From assembly GCF_029227915.1 (NCBI RefSeq), contig NC_079886.1:16282501-16346500 (forward strand): DNA of 64,000 bases, in the 5' to 3' direction. This stretch comes from Hydractinia symbiolongicarpus. Taxonomy: Eukaryota > Cnidaria > Hydrozoa > Anthoathecata > Hydractiniidae. The stretch's first letter is position 1. Each line of letters opens with the position of its first letter. A model generated the notes under the pieces. It saw only the letters and a list, made by a program, of their open reading frames with translations. It did no database searches and was not told the origin of the DNA. The translations under genes and the position numbers were made by a program. This document shows positions 44,001 through 57,200 of the stretch, in pieces.

Positions 44001-45650
44001 CAAGACCTTGGTTGCTTCGCCGACAAATTGATAGAAGTTACCATAATTTTGCTTTGGTTGTACGCTCAAACTTTGTATGGTATATAATCTTTTGGTTTGT
44101 TTCAGTTTGTATGAACTAAATTGATTGTTTTAAAAACAAAAATGCTGCACAACGTTTAGTAAGGTGTGGAGGACACTAGAGGTTTTTACTTTCGAAAAAT
44201 GCTTTCAATTTCGAAACATAAAAATTTTGTTGCTGAATCAAAAACTTTTAGGAAATGTTTTTTCCAGATTCTAGTAGTTAAACGACACACGGAAACATTT
44301 TCATGTGTTTGCAAAAAATCGTATTTTGTTTCAAACGCATGAAAATTTGTTTCTCTGTCTCCGAAGCTTTAAATTTTGCTAATAAATAGGAACATCTAAA
44401 ACTAAAAAAACAAGGATCTGTATTTTGTCATAAAATAAAAGCAATCCAGAGTGTAGTGTAGTGTAGTCTCTCTCCCACTAAATAATTGTTTTTTACTTGA
44501 GACAATTCCGGAGTTCTGTTCTTACTAATAAGAAATAATTAAGAACAAATCAGCCTTAAGAGGCTCAGAAAATAAGAACAGCCAGTTTCATGTTGGATTT
44601 TTCTGATTCTGTAAACAATCCTAAAATCAACACTGTTTTATCTATTTCTTTCTTTTGTGGGACAAGGAGGCAGATAAAAATGAAAAGGGGACTAGGAACG
44701 AGTTTGGCTTGCAAAAACCACGTCATCATCCCGCGGAAGTGATACTCAAACCAGCAAATTAAATATAGAAAGTTGTATGAGATACGTAAATAATGCATCA
44801 CACAAGAATGGAGAAACAACAAGGAAGCATAGCTAATCCCTTTTGCATAGGTGATTACTATTTCGTGCTTTCCATTTCCCTGACTTGTTTTGACACATAT
44901 GTTGCCGTGTTTTACCCTTTCGCTACCACTAATGTTGATCATGTTATGTTCGTCACAGGTTTTCATTCTCTAAGAAGCCGCGTAAACGGCCAACCAGTTA
45001 AAGTTTCTTAAATTTTAAGCCATTTTACCAGACAAAACTTTTTAACAATTTTGACAGTGTTTATAAGAGGGATATTTGATCAAAAACATAATTTTACACA
45101 ACAGAAAGCCTTTTTCCAATTTTATCATCTAAAATGATGTCTGTTCCGTTGAAGTGAATTTTTGAGCAGCATTCCGGTTTGTCAAGATAACCTACTCGAT
45201 GTTCGTCAAATTCCTTGTTTGGTTAAGTTTCTTACTTGAAATTTTTTACATTTTTACAGCTAGTGAAAGTTTTTAAATTTATTTTGGAGGCGACTAGTCA
45301 GTTTCTTTAAAAGTGGTTTCTTATAAAAAATGATGTGTAGTTTTGACCAAATTTGAACTTGAAAAACCCTACAAAGTGTTCATAAAATAATATTGTGCGG
45401 GAAAACATTTTTTGGGGGGAAAAAGAGATACCTTGGTTTAAATACAATTATCCTTATTGTTTCCATGAGAGAAAATTCCCAAGGGCGAAGTATATTTTAC
45501 TACACAGCCAGGCGAGAACAGGTAGATTTTTTTTCACAAAGCAAAGAAAAATTTGACGACTACAGATATATGCCTAAAAAATAAAAATAAAATAGATAAA
45601 TATTCAACATCATCGTAAAAAGAAATTGTCTTACCACTGATAGCATTCAT
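38051..45650 (-). CDS. Synaptotagmin-like double-C2 membrane protein, gene A
   Basis: Six exons read on the minus strand: 45650-45635, 43670-43435, 42970-42688, 42017-41410, 38577-38469, 38376-38051. Joined length is 1,578 nt (525 aa), all phases matched. The protein starts MNAIS, then a membrane span (about 6-28) ending in LWKYVKL, a charged linker, C2A (about 245-375) and C2B (about 383-515). Topology resembles synaptotagmins: short outside N-terminus and cytoplasmic C2 pair that would bind membranes or SNARE partners. In C2A the usual SDPYV reads VNPFV and the YDFD loop reads YHHG, so calcium ligands are lost. C2B has LNPYAS and ends TKWHHL, the WHxL signature. Introns 1 and 4 (about 2.0 and 2.8 kb) hold repeats. 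Transcribed towards the cadherin gene. Confidence 0.88.
38762..39675. mobile_element. Decayed pogo/Tigger-type DNA transposon
   Basis: About 910 bp bounded by inverted ends: TACAGTAGACTCCCGGTAAC on the left and the complement of GTTACTTGGAGTTAACTGTA on the right, with TA at both edges as in Tc1/mariner/pogo insertions. An inner piece near 39107-39204 on the plus strand translates as MTKEKALQFAKNFDLTYF, then KASDDVWRSGKK, which resembles the CENP-B/Tc5 helix-turn-helix of Tigger transposases. Most of the transposase is gone. It lies in the large intron of gene A. Confidence 0.65.
40051..40330. repeat. 28-bp minisatellite, ten copies
   Basis: Ten head-to-tail copies of a 28-bp unit beginning CAGTCCTCAATAAATTGACA and ending AATATCAC, with only single-base variants. 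Lies in intron 4 of gene A. Confidence 0.95.
40570..41330. repeat. 15-bp minisatellite with higher-order structure
   Basis: About 50 copies of a 15-bp unit of the form GAAGCCTACTTACT, mixed with variants GAAGCCAACTTATT, GAAGCCTGCTTACT and GAAGCCTACCTATT. The variants recur in a fixed order over 60-120 bases, so multi-unit blocks have been duplicated. It ends about 80 bases past the C2A exon boundary of gene A, within the intron. Confidence 0.95.
42018..43434. other. Introns 2 and 3 of gene A
   Basis: Two introns (42971-43434 and 42018-42687) around the 283-nt linker exon. The exon encodes an acidic start SDEDEVEN, then Arg/Lys-rich sequence, a typical flexible linker. The first of these introns contains a possible tRNA-derived SINE relic at 43136-43225. 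Confidence 0.6.
43136..43225 (+). repeat. Possible tRNA-derived SINE relic
   Basis: The sequence TGGTAGCCTTGTGATAGAGC, then AGTGCGGAAGATCTTGGATC and TAAGCTCCGGTCGTG, has the order of a degenerate pol III A box, anticodon-like arm and B box followed by the CCGGTCGTGTTATGC type tail seen in tRNA-derived SINEs. It is too degraded to fold as a tRNA and is not a functional tRNA gene. Confidence 0.35.
43671..45634. other. Intron 1 of gene A
   Basis: About 2 kb. It contains an AAG/GAA microsatellite at 43922-43965 and otherwise AT-rich DNA. Open frames on both strands (for example 44565-44966 minus) have no recognised domain. Confidence 0.6.
43922..43965. repeat. (AAG)n microsatellite
   Basis: About fourteen AAG triplets inside intron 1 of gene A. 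The apparent poly-lysine frame on the plus strand is an artefact of this repeat. Confidence 0.9.
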
Positions 45651-47226
45651 GTCAAATTGTTCTTTTCTCTTCGCATAAACATTCAATTAACGCCATTACC
45701 AAACTTTTATAGCCAATTTGAACTCCATACTTTCGATTCTACCTCGCTAAATACAACACTCGCGCGTTTGTGAAAAGTTGTTAAAAAAAACTTCCTCTGA
45801 TTGTAGTTGAGATATTTGATGATTTTGTAATTAGATGTAATTGATTGTTAAATTGGTTTCTTTCTGTTGGAGGAATGGAGAGCTAAGCAACAAATTTATA
45901 TAAAAATATTTATTTGTGCTTTGTCTATGGGATATAAAAGATAATATAGATGTCTCCCCCGTGCTTTGAGAGTTTATTCTCAGATGAGCTTTGTCCGGTT
46001 AATTATGATATTCCACTGGGAAAGACTTCAGCGATGCTTAAGATTAATATGCTTTCAAGCTTTCAGCATGTGAAAGTAGAAACATAGTACAGCTTCAGAT
46101 CTTTCAGATCTTTCGGTCTGCTGGTTTTACACCATTGGAACCCAAAAGATGCGAATAAAGAAATATCTAACTTCATATTGTATGTTGAGATGTTTCAATA
46201 TACGCAGCCACTAACGGGATTTTTAAAAGCGCGAGATAAAAAATCGCGTTGTTTGTTGTTTGCCCATCATCAGAAAATCCAATAGTGAGAATCACATAAA
46301 GCAGAAACCATTTTGATTATTTTGTTTTAAACGAAGAATTTTCAAATTTCTTACGACAAAATACGTAGGTTTAGAGTTAAATATGTGAAATTATGTGTAC
46401 AAAATCTTTTAAATAGTAAATACACCTTACTATTAATGTTTTGCTTTCCATAATTTTTTATTATTATAACGCCAACAGAAAATATAACTGTTTGCACTCC
46501 TTCGCATTCAACAATTTGTACTCCTTCGCATTCAACAATTTGTACTCCGCATTATTACACAAAAATTGCTTACTATCAGAGTAAGTAAATACAAAAAAAT
46601 TGCGCTGTCACGATTAATCCCAATTAAAGTAGGAAGCGTGCTAGTTAATTCGTTTCCAGACCCTTTTTTATCCTAGAAATAGGATTGCTTATAACCTTAT
46701 TTCTGGAAATTGCTTTTCTACTTTTTTTCTTAGCATTATGCTTCTCACATATATCTTTTGCAAATAAAAATCCATGAATTTTAAAGCAAAAAGTGTTAGC
46801 ATGTATCTAGGAGATTTAGCTGAACTTCTTTTGGTATCACTATCGTTTAAAACATTTTTCTTGAATTTCAATAAATTCTTTGTTTGAAAGATTTTATTTC
46901 AAAAAATAAGTTCACATTCCAAAAATACATGCTAAATTTTTCCTTCACAGGTTCTCCACAAACCACCTCTATCGCGAATATTCACAAGAGTTTGTCTTTC
47001 ATCCATCTCAACTCTATTTGCTTGGAGAAATAAAATTTTGAGTACAGCTTGTAAATCGACAAGCCAGAAAGGAATTTAAAAATTTTCGTTTCCATCTCAG
47101 AAATGGAGATAACTCGATTCACAGCAACATTTCAATAACCTTGTCCCAGCAATATATCCAAATACATCATTTCTCACTTTACTTTATCCGGCATAACATT
47201 TTCAATCAACAATGCATTAAACTTAT

Positions 47227-47351
47227 ATCTAAATAACCCTTTTCTGAATCTAAATAACCCTTTTCTGAATCTAAATAACCCTTTTCTGAATCTAAATAAC
47301 CCTTTTCTGAATCTAAATAACCCTTTTCTGAATCTAAATAACCCTTTTCTG
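47227..47351. repeat. 21-bp minisatellite, six copies
   Basis: Six nearly identical copies of ATCTAAATAACCCTTTTCTG plus A. Because 21 is a multiple of three, the minus strand reads as a repeated seven-residue peptide (RFRKGLF). With no splice sites or domain context this is treated as non-coding. Confidence 0.92.
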
Positions 47352-48164
47352 CACAATTTTCAACAATTACTTTTAGCTGAAGTGGACGTAGTCTTCTTTA
47401 ACATTGCTTCGTCTTCAGAAGACACAGCTAATATTTAGTTTTGTTGAAGCAAATTTGCCTGCTTTGTGTTGACAAGTCTTGTGTGAGACCGGATTGTGAC
47501 TTGCATACCTTGGAACACTCTTTACACGAAAACATACGAGAACTATCTTCATAGGAAGTCGACTGTCAAAACAGACTTTTTTAAAATTCTTTGCCCCATT
47601 GGTTCTTCGGATAACATACAATTTATAATTTAATTAATGCGATTTTGCTCAACTGAAAATAACGCGAATCAGGAGATTACTAAACAAATTTCGATGTGCA
47701 TGTCTTGTTTTGGGTGTTTTCCTTAAAACGCCTTCAATATCAGCTTCTCCCATCTTTAAACATATTAGGTTAATCGCATCAGGAGAATCACATGTTTTGA
47801 AACTTTATTTAAGGGTTTTATATCGACTAGTAATTTTTTCAATGTCCTTTATATTTTACGTTATACTTTATTAAGAGGCATTTAATTTTCGCGAAATTTT
47901 TGAAATTTTCGTTAACTTTATGCCTAAAGTAAAGCAAAGTATAATAAAACAACAAGCAAATTGAACGCACTGACAGTATCCTTCTGATCAGAAAACTATG
48001 CGTGATGACATTTTTGACGGTGTGGTGCTCAAGCATAACATTAACAAAAATCTTTAATTTAACCATAATTGGTTAACTAGACAGCAGTATATTGCGCTGG
48101 AACAAACCAAAGCAAAGTTGACATTAATATATATGTCTGCCTGTGAGCCAAAGCATACTAAGTT

Positions 48165-48290
48165 TCTTATAGAACTAGCCGTCCTTTATATATCGAATTT
48201 CGTGTGTCCTTAGCACAACATTTTTCCCGCACACAGACTGGTTCAATATAGAGGCTAGTTATTAGCCCGTGGAAAAGTTTACAGAAATTC
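48165..48290 (-). repeat. Dispersed hairpin-repeat copy, diverged
   Basis: Contains AGAACTAGCCGTCCTTTATA, a stretch with CGTGTGTCCTTAGC, and AGGCTAGTTATTAGCCCGTGG, matching the family at 52795-53090 in the same orientation but with gaps. Confidence 0.5.
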
Positions 48291-48531
48291 GTCTAACGTA
48301 CATACTTCCTGCATGTAACTTCCGTGCGTGCTTGTTCGCATTTTGGCATAAAGTAATTGGATTACATTATTAAGTGCAAATAAAGTTGCGGCAATAGAAA
48401 GAGGACTAGTATTATTACTATAGTGAAAAGTAAAAATAGTTCACACGCGCAAGAAAGACAAGGCTTGTCCCCCGTTATTTTCAATAATGGCTTAATATTT
48501 TGTCACCTGTAATGTGTACCCTATACTTACT

Positions 48532-48719
48532 GCATCGTTGCTAATTGTCACCAACATGATACAACGTTCTGAATTAGGAATCTGCTTTTCAATGGGGGTG
48601 GATGATCGATTTGTTTGAAAGCAAAACATTAAACTTCTTCGGAGCGCTACAATGTCCTTCAAGAATGACAACGGAAAGTTATCGGCCATTTTACGAAGTT
48701 CACAAAGGGAATCAACCTG
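48532..48719 (-). CDS. Candidate internal exon of an unknown gene
   Basis: On the minus strand an acceptor-like ATTTACAG is followed by an open frame starting VDSLCELRKMADNFPLSF and ending CIMLVTISNDA, then a strong GTAAGTA donor. The composition looks protein-like, but no family is recognised and no partner exons were found nearby. Could be a chance frame, a transposon fragment or part of an undetected gene between A and B. Confidence 0.25.
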
Positions 48720-51257
48720 TAAATTCTTTGAATCCGGTAGGCTGTGAGAGTGCTACTTTTGCAGATGCATAGGTTAAATAACCAGCCTTTGAAAATGGAT
48801 CAGCTGCACTCTCTAACACGTCCGCTTAACGGATTAATCTATCTGGTACTTGAAATTAAATGACGTAGTAAACAGTCTATATAATTAATAATGGGGACGA
48901 ATTTGTCACCTTGTGTCGAAGGTTGCATTAATTCAATTTGCAAAATATTTACAAAGTTGTGTTCAAAGGTTTGATTGTTACAACGTGATACGTAGCAATT
49001 TTTTTTACCATTAGTTGTGGAAACTTTACAGAGAGCTATCCCACTAAAGAATAAATGTCAAGTGATTCTTTTAGCTATAATTGAGTACGGACCGACAGTC
49101 TGTAGGATGTGTTTTTATCTTCTGGGAATTATGTTTCTTGCGTTTGAGCAGCAGTCCCTTTGCAAATTATGGTATAGTCGCCTGCTATTCTTTTGCGTTG
49201 CTTTTACGGTTCAAACCAAGGTTCACATTCAAGGTCCACATTACAACATTAACAAGTAAGTGTTTTAGCTTGCGAACATACTTTGATTTTTTGTAGCTTC
49301 CGCGTGGTCTTTTTTGTCAGTTTATAACGCAGTCTGTGCAGGAGAGAAAAGAGAGTTTCCTTTAACCTTTGTGCCCTATATGCGCATTCTTTGGGCTGGC
49401 TACTTCTGTAACGCTTTATTGTCAGAAGGCTATCAAAACATACCACCTAGGTGCATGTTTGGCATTTCTACAATCCCCATAAAAATATGTTAAGAATATG
49501 TGGTAAATTTCGTCTCCACAAGCACTTGTATAGGTTCCAGGTTCTCGCAATTTGAACTTGTCAAAGTTCATCGGTGAATGTTTACAGCAAACTTTGGATA
49601 GGATCTTAGCTTATTTGTTTAGATCCGAACCCTTAAAATGTACTAATTTTTGCTGACGTCAGCATAGTCATTTTTCAAAGTTTAGGGCTTTTATTGTCCT
49701 CAACTAGGACTGCTCGGTAAGGTAGACCTGTTAGAAAGTGTATCCACCACAATTTAAACGTTGCTTACCTAATGTAAGCATCTGAAAGCAGAACTTTTCA
49801 AGCCTATTGGTTGCATAGATTTAATGTTTTTCGAGTTGCGAGTTGGTGCTTTTTGCAACTTTGACCGAAAATGTGCTGTTGTATCAGTGTTTTGGTGTTA
49901 GATTGCAGCACGATCCATTTATTTCGCACAAAGATAGTTGTTCACACACAACATTGAGGCGTAATATCTCACCTTTAGAGTTGCAATTCATCTGCAAATT
50001 ATAATATACGCTGCAGTAACGTAATTTAGTCTTGTAGTTTTTCTATTGCTTCCCCTATGTCTGAAAAGCGTATGGTGTAAATATGATGTTGTGGCACTAC
50101 CCGAGCAGGATACATTATAGAAAACATGATGCGTCTGATTAAGCCCTTGCTTCTCCGGCCTTCCCTTTACCGATCCAGCGTCCCTTCTCTGCATGGAAAA
50201 TTAGGTATATATATAATTATACTTTTTTCAATGATTTTTTTTTTCTGACAATTTTTGTTCATTCTTAAAAAGTATTGAAATTTGATTTTAAGAAACAGCT
50301 GATTTTCAGCTGTTTTTTGTTAGTGCATTCCTTATTATTTCTGATTGATCATTGGCATACGTCCAACTAGTATAATGTGCTGATAATGTTATAGATGGCT
50401 AGTTTTATTTATAACCGAATTGCCAAATTTTATGAGCAGGGTGACTCCTTAAATGGAAGTGATGTTTATTTGTTTGGATTTGTTTGGCTCATCGCTTTCA
50501 ATAATTTGATATTTGTAAGCAAAAAACCCAACTTAAACAGAACTTCAATAGACAGCAAAACGCCTGTGACGTTTAGATATTTCAGTTATTTATTTAAAAT
50601 GCATTTAAAGGTCTTTCAGCTTACATTATTTAGATGACAAGATTTATGTAGATGTTGTGGAGTTGAAACGAACTTAAAGGTCCAGTAGATCATTGTGGGC
50701 TTGAAAATCCATGCCACCAAAAGAAAGAAATGGTGAAGGCAATTTTATTTCAAGGACGTCAATTAGGATTGGTCATTAGATGGTCACGATAAATTGATAG
50801 GTCATCATAATGCGACATTCTCGTTGGCCATACAAAAATTTAGAAGTACAGCAAACGGAAAATCTTTAACCTTAAGTCGAAAGCCATTTTTTAACCTTTT
50901 AAACCAGAAGTATCACCTCGCGAAAGTTTGCGAATTTTAATATTCTTTCTAAAGAAGTGTTGTATGACTTGGCTTAAACAGAAGAAGGAAATCATTATGA
51001 CCTATAACCAAACAGAAAGTGAAAAAGACAAGTCATCCTTTTAATATGTTCTTCTTTAAATGTTAAAAACCTAAATAACAAAGTATTTTTCTATATATAA
51101 TATGCATGGTTTATAACCATAATTAAGTATGTTATGGCCCGTCAAAAGCTGTTGGATAAATTTGAAGACTTGTCTTGTATTCTCATCGTGTTTGGCATCA
51201 AAAAATACGCTAGTTCCTGATGGAATTTCTAATTTTTTAAAAGTACAAACGCTGTAT

Positions 51258-54200
51258 TTATACTTCATCAGGAGCTAGCAAGGAGTGCCACCTGCTAATT
51301 CGTTGATATGGCTCATTCTGAGCATCTCTCCAATGTTCTGCTGCTGAATCTTGCGATGAAGACAAACTAAACACCACGTGACCTATGATTGAGTTGTGAC
51401 CAATCAGAGAATGATTAATTACTGTCACAACCAATGAGAATGTGTTTAGTGGAGTCTGATTGTCTGTGATAACAAAAAAGTCGAACGTTTTGTTAAAAAC
51501 AGGATCTCTGGTGTTGCGTTGAACTATAGTGTTCTTCTTTTCAACTTCGTCTTCCTTGTACAGTGTTACAACCACGAACGAATCTAGATGCAACATTCAG
51601 TACTGCATACTAACACTAATAAATGAAAACTACAAACTACTTTCAGAAGATAAGCACTTCCTTTCTATACTAGTAACAAAAGTCCTCGAGTTGGTTAAGG
51701 AGAAAGACCCTTGCATATCAATGATAGAAAGCGTTTACTGAGGTTTTATCATAGGGTGTTATTCGAGTGATTCGGAATAGCGTTCATCCATTATTGAACA
51801 TTACGCTTAGCATTGACGAATATTTGTTCCCATCTTTCTTCACTCTGTAGTTTGCAGTTAGTAGTTACTTACCTGGGTTAAACTGTCCCTTCTTAGGCAA
51901 GTGTTTGGCTTCGTTTATGGTGACTTCTAGCTTGGAGAAAGTGGCTTGATGCGATAGGGTAACATTGATAGACGAGTAGAAGCTCTATGAGAAAAATAAA
52001 AAGTCCAAAAATATTAGAAGGAATGATTTTCATATGTCGAAGTGTCACACTGAATGGTGTTTTTGGAAGAATATACAGCGGATCCTCTAGTAGGATTCCC
52101 TTTCCATTTTTGTTATTTTTAGAGGTCAGCTAAATTTTTATTTTTTTATTTCTTAAAAAAGTCTTTAAAGTAGTTGGAAAGAGATTTTGACAACATACTT
52201 TAAATTTAAAGGTAATGATATTTAAAAAAAAAAAATTATATAAGCAGAAAAAATTATTATTTTTACTTGTTTGCAAAAAGATCTTGGCTTGACCATTAAC
52301 AGATGTAAAGTTATATAATGGGACGACTGCAAAGTAGATATTTGGCTATTCAGTAGAACGACATGCGGAGATCTTTCTATTAACATTTGACCTAATTTTG
52401 GCATGGACTTTATCCAATGGGGCCATATTAGGAGGTGGCTGTTAAACAGTGGAGATCATTACTCGAGATTCCACTATTGTTTAAGAATGGAAGACTTGTG
52501 ATCATCATTCACCTCTAACCTTATGTAACAAGTTGTATTAAAAAAAGTTGTATTATAAAAATTAAATTCAAAATTTACTTTTAAATTTAAAACGCAATCC
52601 GTTAAAAGTGAAAAAGAAGATTTGGCTTTCGATGTTTTTACCACAGTTTATTAATGGAATTTCTTTCTGTAGTTCCAAACAGGTTTCACATTGACGCGAT
52701 TTTCTGTCAATAATTTAGCCTGAGGTTGTTTCTATTTCAATCAATATAAAACAATCTATTCTAAACAATCTATCTAGTCTACAATTTCTAAGAACTAGTC
52801 GTTAGCCCGTGGAAAATCCACGGGTTCGCCTGTCCTTTTTATACCGCGTTGGGTGCTTCTCGCTATTGCGCAGCTAAGCTACCATTTTGCGTGACAGACA
52901 GACAGACAGATGTATACGGGTATTATAATATAGACTAGTTGTTGCCCGTGGAAAAATCAACGGAGCCGCCCGTCGCAACAAAGTGGATAAAAATATATCG
53001 CATTTGATATTCGTGTTTCCGTAACATCATTTTCTAACTCAGCGGGGGTCCGCGCAGAGACAGACAGACGACGGTTATTATTATAGAGATGTCTGAGTAA
53101 GAAAAAAATTAAAGCTTCTTAAAAACAGGTAAAATCTTCGTAGTTGTGAGAACAAGCAAAGTTGTGTATGCTTTGGACATAATTTCAATTGGAGTGAATC
53201 TAAATAGTAATTTACCTCTGGTTTCTTTATAAATAGATCAACATCATATGTTGCTTTTGCTTTCAATTCAAACGCGCTAATTTCAATATTCACTTCACCT
53301 AGAGTCTCACTTTTTCGAAACCTTCCATGGTTTAAAACCTTTATTTTCAATTTATATTTATTTAAATCTTCTTTGCTTATATTAACGAACTGAAAACATT
53401 CGTCAATGTTAGGGTCTTTCGTTTCTTTGTGATATTTAGATTTTTGTTTTTGTTTTCTGCCAGGTTCGAGAAAAAGCTGCACGTATGGATTTGTTTCTGT
53501 TATTTCTCTTCTAGCAGCTATACCAGACACTTTTTTAACGTGAATTTTTAAAACTTTTTCTTCTTCACAATACTCGCATGCGAGTGTTATTTTTCCTTCT
53601 TTTTTATATTTCACTGCAAAATCTGTTGACTTCAGCTTCCTGCGTCTGCCTACTTTTCTTTTACCAGATCCAATTGAAGCAGAATCGAACACTTCTTCAC
53701 TTTTTTCACTCTCTTCCGAACTAATGTCACACGAAGACACGCTCAAATGACCCTCTTCTGACAGGCGAGATTCTAAATTACGATTATGATAGTTAATTAA
53801 AATTCTGACACAAGAAAAAAATTAAATAATATTTGGTTCCAAAACAAATGTTAGATTTAATTGTATAAGGATTTATGGTGGCGATTACAAGTGATTCTGT
53901 TGCCCTTCCCATCTTCTAAACTAAGGCAAAAATGGTGAAAAATAGCATTCATGCAATGGTCTTTCTTCAAATGTTGTTTAAAATGCGAACATAATTGTTT
54001 TCGTTGTGCAATTACATATTATAAATTAACATTTACTAGATCTGATTTGCATTATATTTTTGTTGATTGCAATGTGCAGAAAGGAGTGTAAATTAGAAAG
54101 CGTTGATTGACAACGAGCTAGACCAAAGGTAGGTTGTTTATATACCTTGGAAGAAGAAAGACTGCTTTCTTCGTCCAAGTTTATACGACACAATAGGAAT

Positions 54201-57200
54201 TTCAAATAAAAAACGTTTCATGGGCAGAGCTGTAAATCTATTTCGTATGTTGTAATAATGATAAAACCATCGCAAATAACATAATAGCTGCATGAATATT
54301 GTTTCTAGTAGGGACACACCTGCAAACTTATCTAATGTTGAAAAATCTTGAACCCTAAATACTTGAATTTTTGACTCCGGATTGGCATTTTGTATGCTGA
54401 GTTTATCGTACATGGGAATCGTGCAAAAAAAGTTAGATATTTCTTCTGTGGTTGGGAAAATACTGAACTACACATACTCAAACACAATTCTCGGACCAAT
54501 TGGGAGCTCAGGAGATGGCTTCAATGGAACTGACAACAACACTACACTTAGAATAGGCCGAGAGACTCGAACATGCAATTTTTTTAGTACAAACCTCTGC
54601 ATCATTTTCACTTAGCTTTTATCTTTCTACAATATCTTATCAGACAAAAAATGTCTGAAAAAAGTGGCAAGACGAATTTTGTTCTGATACATAATATCAT
54701 CCGACACTTTATGTATTAGAATAATCATTTACAAGCTGGAAGTCTTAAGTGCGGAATAATAGAAAAGTGAGGAACTTTCTCTTAGTAATTAAATTTTATT
54801 TTGTTTGACATACTTTGTCTAATGTAGTAGTTATCAGAAAAACTAACAATTATTTTAAATGAACGTAATAACCCGGACTGCGGACGTTATTGAGACACCT
54901 AGAAATACCAAGCGAAAAAAGTTGATACCCTTTTTGCGTTGTTTACGTAGATGGGACATCATTTGACGTTCGATTTTACTTCGCACCTCTTCTGCCTTCG
55001 TTTCTAATCTTGATGCCGAAACTTTTCTCTTTCTTGGTGATGGGTCCACATTTAACAATGATTTTTCTTTCTTTAATTGACGGATGTCGTGCTCCGTGAA
55101 GGCAATATGTGGTGCACTTGTCCTTTGCGGAATTACTTTCCTTTCTCCATCGGTCTGTAAAAATGCAGAATAATGGCTAAAATACACGGAAGTTTAACGG
55201 ACCGTTTAGTTGTAAGAAAAAAACTTATAAGTTCAGTTGCAAATAATTTAATGCTTGTGGTGTAAAAAGGTTTAAAGGCTTTTTCAGCCAAAGGTTTTAG
55301 TTGGCGGAGCTAGATTGTAAATTTATGAACCTTTTTGTTGTATAAAGTGACCATGGAGGCCCATCATGAAAAAGGTATGTTGACTAGAAAAAATTAGAAA
55401 ATTTAACCTACCATATTTTTAGCACTCTTTTTGTGTTTATTATTTTTTAGGGGAGTTCGCCTTTTGCTCCTTATTATGACCTACTACATATGAGTTCAAT
55501 AATTGTTTTGTTAGTGATGGCGATGTTAGTACAATATGTCTTAACAACAATGAGTTGTCAAACATATACAAGAGATAGTAACATATTCCATTTTGAATTA
55601 AAAAAACACCACAAAAACAGATGGTTCATCTCCCGAAAAAGATTTGATCAATTTATTTACTCTGAAGAAACGAGTAAGCAAGGAGGTAGGAATAAAACGG
55701 GGGAAAGATTGGGAAATGAATTGGAAAGTAACAACTAGCGATGTTAAAACAAAAAGGGGGTTGGAAGGTAGGAAACATGAATACTTTTATACATGCTTTT
55801 ACAAAGTACATTATTCTTTTATTCAGTTGAATGACTTGTCACAATAGAAAATGAGGACAAATGCGTCAAATACTTTTCTCGTTTCAGTAAATTACAATGA
55901 GAGAATAAACGCAGGAAGGGTAAAGGATCCAAAAATTAACAATGGGAAGGAAACAATCATAGTAAATCTGGAGAAATTGTCAATAACGTAAAAGTGAGAC
56001 TAAAGAAATTTTTATTAATTCAACAGCATTGTAGTAACATTGAGAAGTATAAAGCTAAAAAAGTACCCGCCTTACCGTATCAAATCCAGCAGATCTTGTT
56101 CTACCTTTTAATTTTGGTTGTACTCTGTAGTAATACACAGGGATTGTAAAATCAGGAGTTTTAATTGATTCACTTGGAAGTCTTTCTTTTCCATCGTTTG
56201 ACTCCGCATCTTGCTTTTCGGCTTTTTTGAGCGTGATGTATTTCCAAAGCACACAGGCCAGGATAACCAAACATATTGCGAAAACTAATCCAGCAGCGCA
56301 AACGCCTAAAACTTTAAAAAAGTATTAAGTACGTGACGATTAATGATCTGTATCATAAGACCCGTATTTTGTTCAAAATCTTTTTTCTTTTTTCTTTGTT
56401 AAAAATGCACAAAATAGAGGTTCCAAAACATTCGTGGACTTAAGTGAGAAAAATCAGGGACGGCACAAAATTATCTCGCGAATTGCGCAAAAATCTTCAA
56501 AAATGTGCGAAAATTAATCAAACAAAATCTTTCTAAAGCGGATACTTTCGGGACTTTTTTCGTTTTAGAGGGGTGTTTGCTATGATCTAACTTTTTGTAT
56601 TATAAATGTTAAAAAAGTTAACCGAAGAGAAGATAAGAGTTGGAAGTTCCCTCTCTGTCTTGAAGGATCGAGAAAAGGTACTTGGCTTAAGTAAAAAAGA
56701 AAAATTATTCTAACCATAGGACTGGAAAACGTGTCCGCTTTATAATGTGTGTGCATTGGAATGGTTGCGCCGTGGAAATTGCAAAATGTAGTTGTTCATG
56801 CAAAAAATCATTTTCATCTGGTAAAGGTGTTTGCTTTATTGAGGTTTCGCTGCCGCTTTTTTACGCACAAAAGAAGTACGCCATCTGATCTGTGAAAATA
56901 TACCAATTTCCAACAAATATGGAAAAATATTTGTCTACTTATTCATTTTTATTAAAAATGGAGAACTGCATTTACATGGCTTTGGACGAAGAGTAAATTT
57001 CTTGAGAAAAAGTTATTACCCGATACTTTACACCTTAAACGTGGAGATAAAGTTGCAAAACTGGTACAGTAACATGGTTAAGCGCCCAGCCTTAATTAGG
57101 CGCCCACCTTTAATTAAGCGCCCACCCTTAATTAAGCGCGCAGTTTAAAACCAAAAAGGAGAAGATTGTTTTCCAAGTGTCACTGATACCGACGATAGTC

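Larger units (their letters stand above)
45651..51257. other. Intergenic DNA between genes A and B
   Basis: About 5.6 kb with no firmly supported gene. It holds a 26-bp repeat near 46490-46555, the 21-bp minisatellite at 47227-47351, a dispersed hairpin repeat at 48165-48290, one candidate minus-strand exon at 48532-48719 and a perfect hairpin at 50293-50316 (AACAGCTGA and TCAGCTGTT arms). Confidence 0.5.

Noticed and set aside
43804-44069. Lysine- or phenylalanine-rich frames
   Set aside because: Produced by the AAG microsatellite in intron 1 of gene A.
44565-44966. 133-codon minus-strand frame in intron 1 of gene A
   Set aside because: No domain, no splice context and AT-driven composition.
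47174-47356. Repeated RFRKGLF peptide as a possible gene
   Set aside because: Explained by the 21-bp minisatellite; kept only as a low-interest finding.
50293-50316. Rho-independent terminator (hairpin followed by T run)
   Set aside because: The setting is eukaryotic; a short palindrome by chance is more likely.
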